From positions 1-32,547 of the forward strand of contig JAFTID010000069.1 in assembly GCA_017457085.1 (NCBI GenBank): a stretch of 32,547 nucleotides of DNA, written 5' to 3'. This document shows, piece by piece, positions 1 through 6,286 of the stretch (position 1 is the stretch's first letter; the number at the start of each line of letters is the position of its first letter). This stretch comes from Phascolarctobacterium sp. Lineage in GTDB: Bacteria > Bacillota > Negativicutes > Acidaminococcales > Acidaminococcaceae. The notes under the pieces were generated by a model that did no database searches, was not told where the DNA came from, and saw only the letters and a program-made list of their open reading frames with translations. The translations under genes and the position numbers were made by a program.

Positions 1-37
1 AAGACCCTACTGCATTTCTTATGTAATTTGGGGCAAA

Positions 38-124
38 CCCTCAAGTTTGCCCCTCAAACCAAATCCTCAAAAACGCCCCTCAAGTTTGTCCCTCACGAAT
101 GACCCTCAGGAAAGGTGCCCCTCA
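38..124. repeat. Degenerate 13-bp tandem repeat (CCTCA every 13 nt)
   Basis: The pentamer CCTCA starts at 39, 52, 65, 78, 91 and 104, exactly 13 nt apart, with a seventh copy 16 nt later at 120. Most copies extend to CCTCAA, and two are followed by GTTTG. The first copy forms the loop of a perfect 8-bp hairpin (31-38 with 45-52). Frames 1 and 2 are open across part of the array, so it could be the tail of a gene that lies left of the window, but I see no recognisable protein. Confidence 0.7.
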
Positions 125-153
125 AAAACTTTGAATACCCAACAAATAATTAA

Positions 154-180
154 GGGCAGACCATGTGTCTGCTCTTTCTT
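154..180 (+). terminator. Intrinsic terminator of the gene left of the window
   Basis: An 8-bp stem (154-161 with 167-174, one G-T pair) with a 5-nt loop is followed by a T-rich run at 175-180. It would end transcription entering from the left, before the ktrB promoter. Confidence 0.65.
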
Positions 181-223
181 TATGCAGAATTATGAATTCT
201 TTGTTATATGTGAGGCGTAGCGT

Positions 224-253
224 TTGACGCTAACTGTTGGCATTTAGTATAAT
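224..253 (+). promoter_or_regulatory. Predicted sigma-A promoter of the ktr operon
   Basis: TTGACG (224-229) is separated by 18 nt from a perfect TATAAT (248-253), leaving a leader of about 55 nt before ktrB. I recognised no riboswitch in this short leader. Confidence 0.7.
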
Positions 254-316
254 TTTTGTGGAAAGAAATGTGTTGATGAGCTTGGGGAGATGCTTCATAA
301 ATAGGGGTGAAGCTTT

Positions 317-1666
317 ATGCAAAGGCTCGTACATTTATTTTTTAGTATGAATCGTAGTGGGATAATTTTATGTAGCTTTGCTGCGGTCATCGCTGTGGGA
401 ACATTGCTTTTGATGTTGCCCATTGCTAATGAAAATGGAAGGTGGCTTTCCTTCGTCGATGCGCTCTTTACCGCAACTTCTGCAGCCTGCGTAACGGGGC
501 TGTCGGTAATTGATACTGCTAAAGATTTAAGCATCTTTGGACAAGTAGTGCTGATTATACTTATCCAAATTGGTGGCGTGGGTTTGATGACCATTACAAC
601 ACTTTTTAGTATTGGCTTGGGAAAACGGATTAACATTGGTCAAAGACTTTTAATTCAGGAATCTTTAAACCAAGGTGCGCCAGAAGGTGTTATCAGAATG
701 GCGCTTGATATTATTAAATACACTTTAATTATAGAATTTATTTTCGGTACCGCCTTAGCCTTTTATTTTTATGAAATTTTAGGCGTGTTAGATAAAGCCT
801 TGTATTGGGGATACTGGCATGCTATATCTGCTTTTAGTAATGCAGGCTTTGACCTGATGGGTGGGTACGCAAGTTTAACAGCTTTTAGTAATAACCTTCC
901 TGTTAATTTAATTTTTATGGCATTGATTATTCTTGGCGGGTTAGGCTTTACCGTTATTGGTGACATTCGTCATAAACGTAGCTGGCGTTATCTTACCTTG
1001 CACACAAAAATTGTTTTGGTAGTTAATACTATTTTGCTTTTTGGTGGCGCGTTACTCTTTTGGATTTTGGAAGCGGATAATCCATTTACCTTGGGAGACC
1101 TTTCTTTTGGTGACCAATGGCTTGTTTCTTTTTTCCAATCTGTAACCGCAAGAACGGCAGGCTTTAATACAGTAGATATTGCTCTCTTAAACGGAGCAAC
1201 GCTAACCTTGATTATGGCGTTGATGTTTATTGGCGCTTCATCTACTTCCACTGGTGGCGGTATTAAAACTACAACCTTTGCCGTGCTGTTGATGTCTACT
1301 TTGGCGCTGTTGCGTGGTAAAAAAGATGTAGTGATTTTCAATAGACGTATAGATGCTTCTACAATAAGTAAGAGCAATAGCATTTTCGTCTTGGCACAGC
1401 TGTGGCTGGTATTTGCATTCTTTTTATTACTGGCTTTCGATACCAATGGTAATAGTTATGAACTCATTTTATTTGAATTGGTATCTGCCTTTAGTACCAC
1501 AGGCTTAGGCGTTGGCATAACCGTTGAATGGAATGACTGGTGCAAGATGATTTTGATTACTACTATGTATGTGGGTAGGATAGGCATTTTAACCTTTAGC
1601 ATGTCCTTCTTTAATAAAAAGGTTGACAGAATCCGTTATCCTGCGGAGAATATTCTTATAGGGTAA
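317..1666 (+). CDS. ktrB: KtrB/TrkH-family potassium uptake channel subunit
   Basis: Membrane subunit of a Ktr-type K+ uptake system. The 449-residue protein is strongly hydrophobic and shows the four P-loop repeats of the TrkH/KtrB/HKT superfamily, each with its filter glycine: ACVTGL (residues 57-62), SNAGFD (about 174), TAGFN (about 280) and TTGLG (about 394). The small-residue loop SSTSTGGGIK after the third repeat corresponds to the intramembrane gate loop known in KtrB. The start is ATG 317, preceded by AGGGGTGA. The length fits KtrB (about 450) better than enteric TrkH (about 480), and the single-RCK partner encoded 13 nt downstream also points to Ktr. Expression is probably from the promoter at 224-253. 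Identity as a K+ channel subunit is secure; selectivity for K+ over Na+ is inferred. Confidence 0.93.
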   Translation: MQRLVHLFFSMNRSGIILCSFAAVIAVGTLLLMLPIANENGRWLSFVDALFTATSAACVTGLSVIDTAKDLSIFGQVVLIILIQIGGVGLMTITTLFSIGLGKRINIGQRLLIQESLNQGAPEGVIRMALDIIKYTLIIEFIFGTALAFYFYEILGVLDKALYWGYWHAISAFSNAGFDLMGGYASLTAFSNNLPVNLIFMALIILGGLGFTVIGDIRHKRSWRYLTLHTKIVLVVNTILLFGGALLFWILEADNPFTLGDLSFGDQWLVSFFQSVTARTAGFNTVDIALLNGATLTLIMALMFIGASSTSTGGGIKTTTFAVLLMSTLALLRGKKDVVIFNRRIDASTISKSNSIFVLAQLWLVFAFFLLLAFDTNGNSYELILFELVSAFSTTGLGVGITVEWNDWCKMILITTMYVGRIGILTFSMSFFNKKVDRIRYPAENILIG

Positions 1667-1679
1667 AGAGGTTTTCATT

Positions 1680-2342
1680 ATGAAAGAAAATAAACGTAAG
1701 CAGTTTTTAGTTGCAGGCTTGGGGCTTTTTGGCAGCAGTGTTGCTGTAACCTTCAAGGAAATGGACTATGATGTTTTATGTATAGATATTGATGAGAACG
1801 TGGTGCAGGATTATAGCAACAGCTTTACCTATATTGTGTGCGGTGATGCTGCTGACGAAAAGGTACTACGCTCCTTAAGCGTAGGGGATATTGACGTGGC
1901 AGTAGTTGCCATTGGTAATGTGGAACGAAGCATGATGTGCACCATGCTTTTGAAAGAACTGAAGGTACCCGTAGTTGTGGCGAAAGCTTTGACAGAACTG
2001 CACGGATCTATGTTAGAAAAACTTGGCGCTGATAGCGTTATCTATCCTGAAAAGGATATGGGTAAACGTGTGGCACATAATCTTGTTTCTGCAAATGTTA
2101 TGGATTACATTGAGCTTTCTCGCGAGATGAGCGTTATGAATTTACAGTTACCCAAGCATTTGGTAGGTAAGAATTTGATTGATGCTGATTTGCGTAAGCA
2201 ATATGACGTGAACGTAGTTGCCATCAAGCGTAACGGGGAGACCATCGTGAACCCCAAGGCGCAGGAAGTTTTTCAAGATGATGATGAAATTATTATTATC
2301 GGCACGCACGCCGGTGTGAAAAAGATGGGAGTAGAATTTTAA
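1680..2342 (+). CDS. ktrA: KtrA, RCK-domain regulatory subunit of K+ uptake
   Basis: Cytoplasmic gating subunit that forms a nucleotide-binding ring under KtrB. The 220 residues hold one RCK_N domain: a Rossmann fold with the glycine motif GLGLFG near residue 15 and an acidic strand end CIDID near residue 40, where the ribose hydroxyls bind. An RCK_C domain follows (about residues 140-220), a module that binds c-di-AMP in relatives. One RCK unit per polypeptide is the KtrA layout; TrkA has two. The gene lies 13 nt after ktrB, has an AAAGAGG Shine-Dalgarno, and its stop overlaps the ATG of the next gene, so the three genes are probably co-transcribed. Ligand binding was not tested and is assigned from the family. 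Confidence 0.92.
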   Translation: MKENKRKQFLVAGLGLFGSSVAVTFKEMDYDVLCIDIDENVVQDYSNSFTYIVCGDAADEKVLRSLSVGDIDVAVVAIGNVERSMMCTMLLKELKVPVVVAKALTELHGSMLEKLGADSVIYPEKDMGKRVAHNLVSANVMDYIELSREMSVMNLQLPKHLVGKNLIDADLRKQYDVNVVAIKRNGETIVNPKAQEVFQDDDEIIIIGTHAGVKKMGVEF

Positions 2343-3127
2343 TGGAACTTACTGGTTTGCAAAATCCTGTTGTGAAAGCAGCAGCAGAATTAAAGCAAAA
2401 GAAATACCGCACGCAAAAGGGTTTGTATTTGGCAGAAGGCTTGCGTACTGCGGAAGAAGCAGTGGCGTATAAGGCAGTAGAGACTTTGTTTTATGTTGCT
2501 ACTGATGATGAGCGTACTATGCGTTTGTTGGAGGATGCAGCTGCCCAAAATATTAAGCTGGTTTGCGTAAGTGAAAACGTAATGAAGAAAATTGCAGATA
2601 CGGAAACTCCCCAAGGGATTATTGCTGTCTGCAAAATGCGTCAGCAAAAATTGGAGAACTTGCTGGCAAGTGGTAAGATGCTCTTGGTTTTGGACAGAGT
2701 GGGCGACCCTGGTAACATTGGCACCATGTTACGTACTGCAGATGCCGCAGGCATTGGTGGCTTGGTTCTTTTAAAAGGTTGTGCAGATATTTACGCACCT
2801 AAAACAGTACGTTCTTCTATGGGTAGCTTGTTCCATATCCCCGTACTTAGCGGAGTAAGCGAACAGGAATTTATCAGCGCAGGCAAGAAGGCTGGCTACG
2901 ATATTTTGGTAACCTGTTTAGATGGGGCTGACAATTTATACAAGGCGGATTTAAGTGGGCGTATTGCTTTTGTCATGGGCAATGAGGCTGGCGGCGTAAG
3001 CGAAAGCCTTTTAGCTCAAGCTGACAAAAAAGTTTACATCCCCATGGCAGGCAGAGCAGAAAGCTTGAACGTTGCCATGGCTGCCGGAATCGTAATGTTC
3101 GAAGCATTAAGAAGAAAGGTGAAGTGA
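2342..3127 (+). CDS. SpoU/TrmH-family RNA 2'-O-ribose methyltransferase
   Basis: SAM-dependent SPOUT methyltransferase, probably acting on 23S rRNA (RlmB/YsgA-like). Residues 1-95 form the substrate-binding domain (opening LTGLQNPVVK, then AEGLRTAEEA). The trefoil-knot catalytic domain follows with three SpoU motifs: NIGTMLRTADA (motif 1, with the conserved Asn and Arg), VMGNEAGGVS (motif 2) and AESLNVAMAAGI (motif 3, knot and SAM site). The length of 261 residues is normal. Start and stop overlap with ktrA (TAATG), suggesting translational coupling. In many Firmicutes this methyltransferase lies directly upstream of pheS; here pheS is 19 kb away beyond the accessory block. The exact target nucleotide cannot be read from the sequence. 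Confidence 0.88.
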   Translation: MELTGLQNPVVKAAAELKQKKYRTQKGLYLAEGLRTAEEAVAYKAVETLFYVATDDERTMRLLEDAAAQNIKLVCVSENVMKKIADTETPQGIIAVCKMRQQKLENLLASGKMLLVLDRVGDPGNIGTMLRTADAAGIGGLVLLKGCADIYAPKTVRSSMGSLFHIPVLSGVSEQEFISAGKKAGYDILVTCLDGADNLYKADLSGRIAFVMGNEAGGVSESLLAQADKKVYIPMAGRAESLNVAMAAGIVMFEALRRKVK

Positions 3128-3131
3128 AAAT

Positions 3132-3174
3132 AGCTCCGAGTAAAATAAAGTTTGACTTTAGTTTGCTCGGAGCT
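3132..3174. repeat. 43-bp palindrome, copy A (also the terminator of the methyltransferase)
   Basis: Outer arms 3132-3140 and 3166-3174 are perfectly complementary (AGCTCCGAG / CTCGGAGCT), and the interior continues the pairing (AAATAAAG with CTTTAGTTT). It starts 5 nt after the methyltransferase stop and can act as its terminator, although the T-tract is weak. Position by position it matches the reverse complement of 4509-4551 at 39 of 43 bases, so the two copies bracket the ATPase gene. Confidence 0.85.
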
Positions 3175-3228
3175 TTGTGCGCTGTTATAGAAGTTTTAGA
3201 TATTGAAGTCGAAAAATGTACAAAAAAT

Positions 3229-3260
3229 AAAAGTTTCCGAATTTAGAGTCGGAAACTTTT
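3229..3260 (-). terminator. Intrinsic terminator of the minus-strand ATPase gene
   Basis: A perfect 12-bp stem (3229-3240 with 3249-3260) and an 8-nt loop lie 9 nt past the ATPase stop. Read on the minus strand it is followed by ATTTTTTG. It may also work in the plus direction. Confidence 0.75.
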
Positions 3261-3269
3261 TAATAGCTG

Positions 3270-4496
3270 TTATAGAATGGAGATAGGACAATACCAAGAT
3301 GTTCTATTGTAGGGAATAAGTTCTGAACTCATACACAAGATGATGCCAGGTTGAACGTCTAATTTGAATTGTTGTAAAACATTGAAGTTTTTATCTGGGT
3401 TAGAGGGTTCTTTACTCTTTTTGATTTCGATAGGATACATTTTATCGCCTTCTACTACGAGCAAATCAATTTCTTTTTTATCAATGTCTCTATAATAATA
3501 TAAATCAACTGGTTTGCCTGCATTATAATAACTTTTTACTATTTCACTAACTACATATGTTTCAAGAAAAGCACCATCCATAGCTCCATTGGCTAATGTT
3601 TCCGCATTAGGCCAACGACAAAGGTAAGCGGCTAAACCTGTATCCATAAAATAAACCTTCGGTGTTTTTACTAATCGTTTAGTAATGTTAGAGAAATATG
3701 GACGCAAGATAAAGATGATACCAGAACGTTCTAAAATAGAAATCCATGATTTAGCAGTGGGTGAAGAAATACCAATGGCATTGGATATGTCTTCGTACTT
3801 TAATTCTTGACCAGTTCTTGCTGCCATAAAAATTAGGAAGTCGTAGAATTCATTTAGCTTTCCAACCTGAGCTAAATCTTTTATATCGCGTTCAATATAG
3901 GTGTTGATGTAGTCCATATAAAAGCGATCGCGGTCAATAGATGTTGTACGAAGTTTAGGCATACCTCCTCGGAAGATATCTTCATAAATTTGCTGTATGT
4001 TTTTACTAAAAGAATGTTTTAATCTTTCTCGTATGGATGTCAAGTCAGGATGGAACAACATAGCTGGACGTTGTTCTAATTCTGCTGTTGAAAGGCTTGC
4101 CATATCAAAAATAGCAACTCGTCCAGCCAAAGAATCAGAAACATCTTTCATCATTTTGAATTTTTGCGAGCCAGTCAGCCAAAACATACCACTATTATCT
4201 TCGCCGTCAAGTGCTTTTTGATCAACTATTTTTTTCATTTCAAGCAGGATGGAAGGTACCCGTTGAAATTCATCAATAAGTAATGGGTAGCCGTATGTTT
4301 CAAAAAATAATGCAGGGTCGGTAGAAGCAAGGCGACGTGCATTTCTATCATCTAAGGTTACATATTTGCGGTTATCTTCTTTAATATGGTTAAGCATGGT
4401 AGATTTGCCAACTTGTCGTTGTCCACAAACCATAACTACAGGATAAAATTTAGAAGCTTCTAAAATTTGTGTTTCTAAATGACGAGTAATATACAT
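3270..4496 (-). CDS. AAA ATPase with C-terminal DUF4143 domain
   Basis: P-loop ATPase of the widespread but poorly characterised AAA_14/DUF4143 group. Residues 25-32 are the Walker A motif GQRQVGKS, residues 72-76 (LLIDE) the Walker B strand, and WLTGSQ near residue 120 looks like sensor 1. A winged-helix-like stretch (ISNAIGISSPTAKSWI, about 230-250) and the DUF4143 region follow; the segment EIDLLVVEGDKMYPIEIKKS resembles a PD-(D/E)XK nuclease core (D, then E-x-K). The length of 408 is normal. ATG 4496 has a GAGGTGA Shine-Dalgarno. The gene is monocistronic, opposite to its neighbours, and flanked by two near-identical palindromes. Known function is weak: mobile or defence-associated roles have been suggested for the group. 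Nuclease activity is inference. Confidence 0.85.
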   Translation of the reverse strand: MYITRHLETQILEASKFYPVVMVCGQRQVGKSTMLNHIKEDNRKYVTLDDRNARRLASTDPALFFETYGYPLLIDEFQRVPSILLEMKKIVDQKALDGEDNSGMFWLTGSQKFKMMKDVSDSLAGRVAIFDMASLSTAELEQRPAMLFHPDLTSIRERLKHSFSKNIQQIYEDIFRGGMPKLRTTSIDRDRFYMDYINTYIERDIKDLAQVGKLNEFYDFLIFMAARTGQELKYEDISNAIGISSPTAKSWISILERSGIIFILRPYFSNITKRLVKTPKVYFMDTGLAAYLCRWPNAETLANGAMDGAFLETYVVSEIVKSYYNAGKPVDLYYYRDIDKKEIDLLVVEGDKMYPIEIKKSKEPSNPDKNFNVLQQFKLDVQPGIILCMSSELIPYNRTSWYCPISIL

Positions 4497-4508
4497 AAAA
4501 TCACCTCA

Positions 4509-4551
4509 AGTTCCGAGAAAACTAAAGTCTAACTTTATTTTACTCGGAGTT
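4509..4551. repeat. 43-bp palindrome, copy B, in the ATPase promoter/leader
   Basis: The reverse complement of this segment matches copy A (3132-3174) at 39 of 43 positions, and it is itself an imperfect palindrome (CTCCGAG / CTCGGA). It covers the predicted -10 (4537-4542) and the start of the ATPase leader, so it could be an operator, an mRNA hairpin or a mobile-element end. Confidence 0.85.
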
Positions 4552-4565
4552 TCCTGAAAAAACAA
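4537..4565 (-). promoter_or_regulatory. Predicted promoter of the DUF4143 ATPase
   Basis: On the minus strand TTGTTT (4565-4560) is followed 17 nt later by TAAAAT (4542-4537). The -10 lies inside palindrome copy B. Two or three positions per box differ from consensus, so this is a moderate call. Confidence 0.45.
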
Positions 4566-4584
4566 TAGTGTCTTAAAAATATAA

Positions 4585-4627
4585 AAAAGGTGTATTCAAA
4601 GCAGTAAATGTTTTGAATACACCTTTT
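4585..4627 (-). terminator. Intrinsic terminator of the XRE regulator gene
   Basis: A perfect 16-bp stem (4585-4600 with 4612-4627) and an 11-nt loop; the stem overlaps the stop codon of the minus-strand XRE gene. On the minus strand it runs into a T-rich tail. Confidence 0.8.
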
Positions 4628-4943
4628 ATTTTTTACCTTGAAGTGCTTTAGCCAAAGAAACAACAAGCTTAAGATTGTCATCATCTAGACAGGCAAGCTC
4701 GCACATTGCTTCTTGCAAGATTAAAGGATTTGATTTTGTGTTGCTATCGAAAAATTCTTGAGGAGTAATGTCAAAGTACTCACAAATATAAAATAAGCCT
4801 TGCAAAGAAGGTAGATTGTAATTGCGTTCGATACGATTTATATAATTAACATTCTGTCCAATTGCTAAGCTCATCTCACGTGCAGAAATATTCTTTTGCT
4901 TACGTAACTGCTTTATTCGATTTGCTACGAACTCTTCATACAT
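4626..4943 (-). CDS. XRE-family helix-turn-helix transcriptional regulator
   Basis: Small DNA-binding protein of 105 residues. The N-terminal HTH_3 domain (about residues 5-60) shows the usual pattern: RIKQLRKQKNISAREMS (helices 1-2), a recognition-helix region VNYINRIERNYNLPSL, and FDITPQEFF closing the fold. The C-terminal 40 residues look helical and may dimerise. The frame could begin at a TTG at 4958, but a GGAGG lies inside that extension and sits 8 nt before ATG 4943, so I chose 4943. The gene is divergent from the secreted-protein block that starts 220 nt away, so it is a reasonable candidate regulator of that block or of itself; this is inferred from position only. Confidence 0.85.
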   Translation of the reverse strand: MYEEFVANRIKQLRKQKNISAREMSLAIGQNVNYINRIERNYNLPSLQGLFYICEYFDITPQEFFDSNTKSNPLILQEAMCELACLDDDNLKLVVSLAKALQGKK

Positions 4944-4963
4944 TGTGCATACCTCCAAGAAAT

Positions 4964-4969
4964 ATTATA
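4964..4969 (-). promoter_or_regulatory. Possible -10 box of the XRE regulator gene
   Basis: The minus strand carries a perfect TATAAT 20 nt before the chosen ATG at 4943. I see no good -35 at the right distance, so an activator or an unusual promoter may be involved. Confidence 0.4.
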
Positions 4970-5005
4970 GTACATTCCTAGTGAAAAGTGATTTGCAAAA
5001 GATTG

Positions 5006-5105
5006 TATAAAAAGTTGCGTAAAATATAAAAAGTTGTATAATGTAGAATAAGTAGCATTATAGATTGTAAATTTGACACAGATAAAACATAAAAAGTTGC
5101 ATAAT
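5006..5105 (+). promoter_or_regulatory. Three copies of TATAAAAAGTTGnATAAT-like element before the secreted-protein block
   Basis: Near-identical 18-20 nt elements lie at 5006-5025, 5025-5042 and 5088-5105. Their AGTTG cores are 19 and 63 nt apart, close to whole helical turns. A fourth copy is at 14996-15013. In copies 2 and 4 the 3' part is a perfect TATAAT -10 box; copy 3 has CATAAT with a TTGACA (5073-5078) 21 nt upstream. The interval 4944-5166 between the divergent genes holds only this array and the -10 of the XRE gene. Likely a promoter plus activator or operator sites for the block. Confidence 0.6.
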
Positions 5106-5166
5106 ATAAATTATAGAGTTCGTTTGAGCTACGTACAACATTAAATGTACTGCTTCGAAAGCTGTA

Positions 5167-6273
5167 GTGATAGGAGAGAAATTATATGGGTGTAAAAAAT
5201 TATTAGGTTTATGTTTAGGTTGTATTTTATTTACTAATGCTGCTTTAGCACAAGAAGTAACTGTTGATGGCGTAGGTATTGATAAAGATAGTGCTGTACG
5301 TGATGCGATGCGTAATGCTGTGGAAAATGTTATTGGTACTTACATTGATTCTCGTACTCTAGTTGACAAATCTGTTGTTGCTTTAGATGAGATTTATGCA
5401 AAGTCTCAAGGATTTGTAAAAAATGTGAACGTCTTAAAGGAAAATGATTATAGCGGAGAATATCGTGTGACTGCTCGCATAGATGTAGATACTAATCCGA
5501 ATGCGCAATTAATGAATCGTTTAAATATGATTATGCTCTTAAATGATCCGAGAATTGCAGTGGTCGTTGAGTATTACGATGATAGCAGTGGTAGAGTACG
5601 TAGCAAATATCCCAATATTTGCGAAGCTTCAATGAATAGCAAGCTTATTGAGCTTGGATTTAACCACATTGTAGATTCAAGTGTTATTAAGGATGAACAT
5701 CAAAACGTGATGACACGCAACAGTGAAACTGATTACATTGCTTTTGGAAAACTCGATATAAATACCGAAGGAGTTAATATTCCTAACTATCGTGATTTGG
5801 CAAATGGTAGCAGCTATAATCCAAGTGTTAGTACGGGGTTAGTAAAATCTTTAGCAGAGCTTGATGTAAAAATAATGAAGACTGATACTCAAGAAATAAT
5901 TGGTAATTTTAGGGTTGAAGCCAATGGCATGCAAGGTAATGCTAATAATACAGAAAATCAGGCAGTGAAACAGTTGGGCATTAGAGCTGCAGAAAATCTT
6001 AGAAAAGTATTTGCGCTGAAAGCTGCAAATGTATCTAAGTATATGCGTGTAATTGTAAGAACTGGTAATCAAGACAACCTTTATAAAATTGAAGCTACTT
6101 TAAAAAAGATAGGTGGCGTTAATGAAGCTTTTATTCGTTCTTATGTCGATGGTAAAGGAATTATCGAGGTTGATAGTGATTTGAAGCCAACTCAAATTTA
6201 TAGAGGACTTCGTGATAGCTATAGTTTATTTATGGAAAAATCTACTGAAAATACTTTAGAAGTGAGTATGTAA
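5167..6273 (+). CDS. Secreted FlgT/LPP20-type periplasmic protein
   Basis: Exported protein of 368 residues. A Sec signal peptide ends at ALA-QE with no lipobox. Residues about 30-115 resemble the FlgT N-terminal/LPP20 fold (VDGVGIDKDSAVRDAMRNAV, then DSRTLVDKS), about 118-275 a FlgT-middle/CsgG-like alpha-beta domain, and about 285-365 a small ferredoxin-like domain. A full-length paralogue lies at 18019. The start is uncertain. The only in-frame start is GTG 5167, which has no Shine-Dalgarno, whereas a well-placed GGAGAG and ATG 5186 are one base out of frame at an A6 run (5194-5199). One extra A would give a standard signal peptide beginning MGVKKLLGL. This is the first gene of the block; function is unknown, and FlgT itself works in the flagellar H ring. 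Confidence 0.8.
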   Translation: MIGEKLYGCKKLLGLCLGCILFTNAALAQEVTVDGVGIDKDSAVRDAMRNAVENVIGTYIDSRTLVDKSVVALDEIYAKSQGFVKNVNVLKENDYSGEYRVTARIDVDTNPNAQLMNRLNMIMLLNDPRIAVVVEYYDDSSGRVRSKYPNICEASMNSKLIELGFNHIVDSSVIKDEHQNVMTRNSETDYIAFGKLDINTEGVNIPNYRDLANGSSYNPSVSTGLVKSLAELDVKIMKTDTQEIIGNFRVEANGMQGNANNTENQAVKQLGIRAAENLRKVFALKAANVSKYMRVIVRTGNQDNLYKIEATLKKIGGVNEAFIRSYVDGKGIIEVDSDLKPTQIYRGLRDSYSLFMEKSTENTLEVSM

Positions 6274-6286
6274 GGAGTTGTTGTTT

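Noticed and set aside
38..124. CRISPR array
   Set aside because: The period is only 13 nt and there are no spacers of normal size or cas genes.
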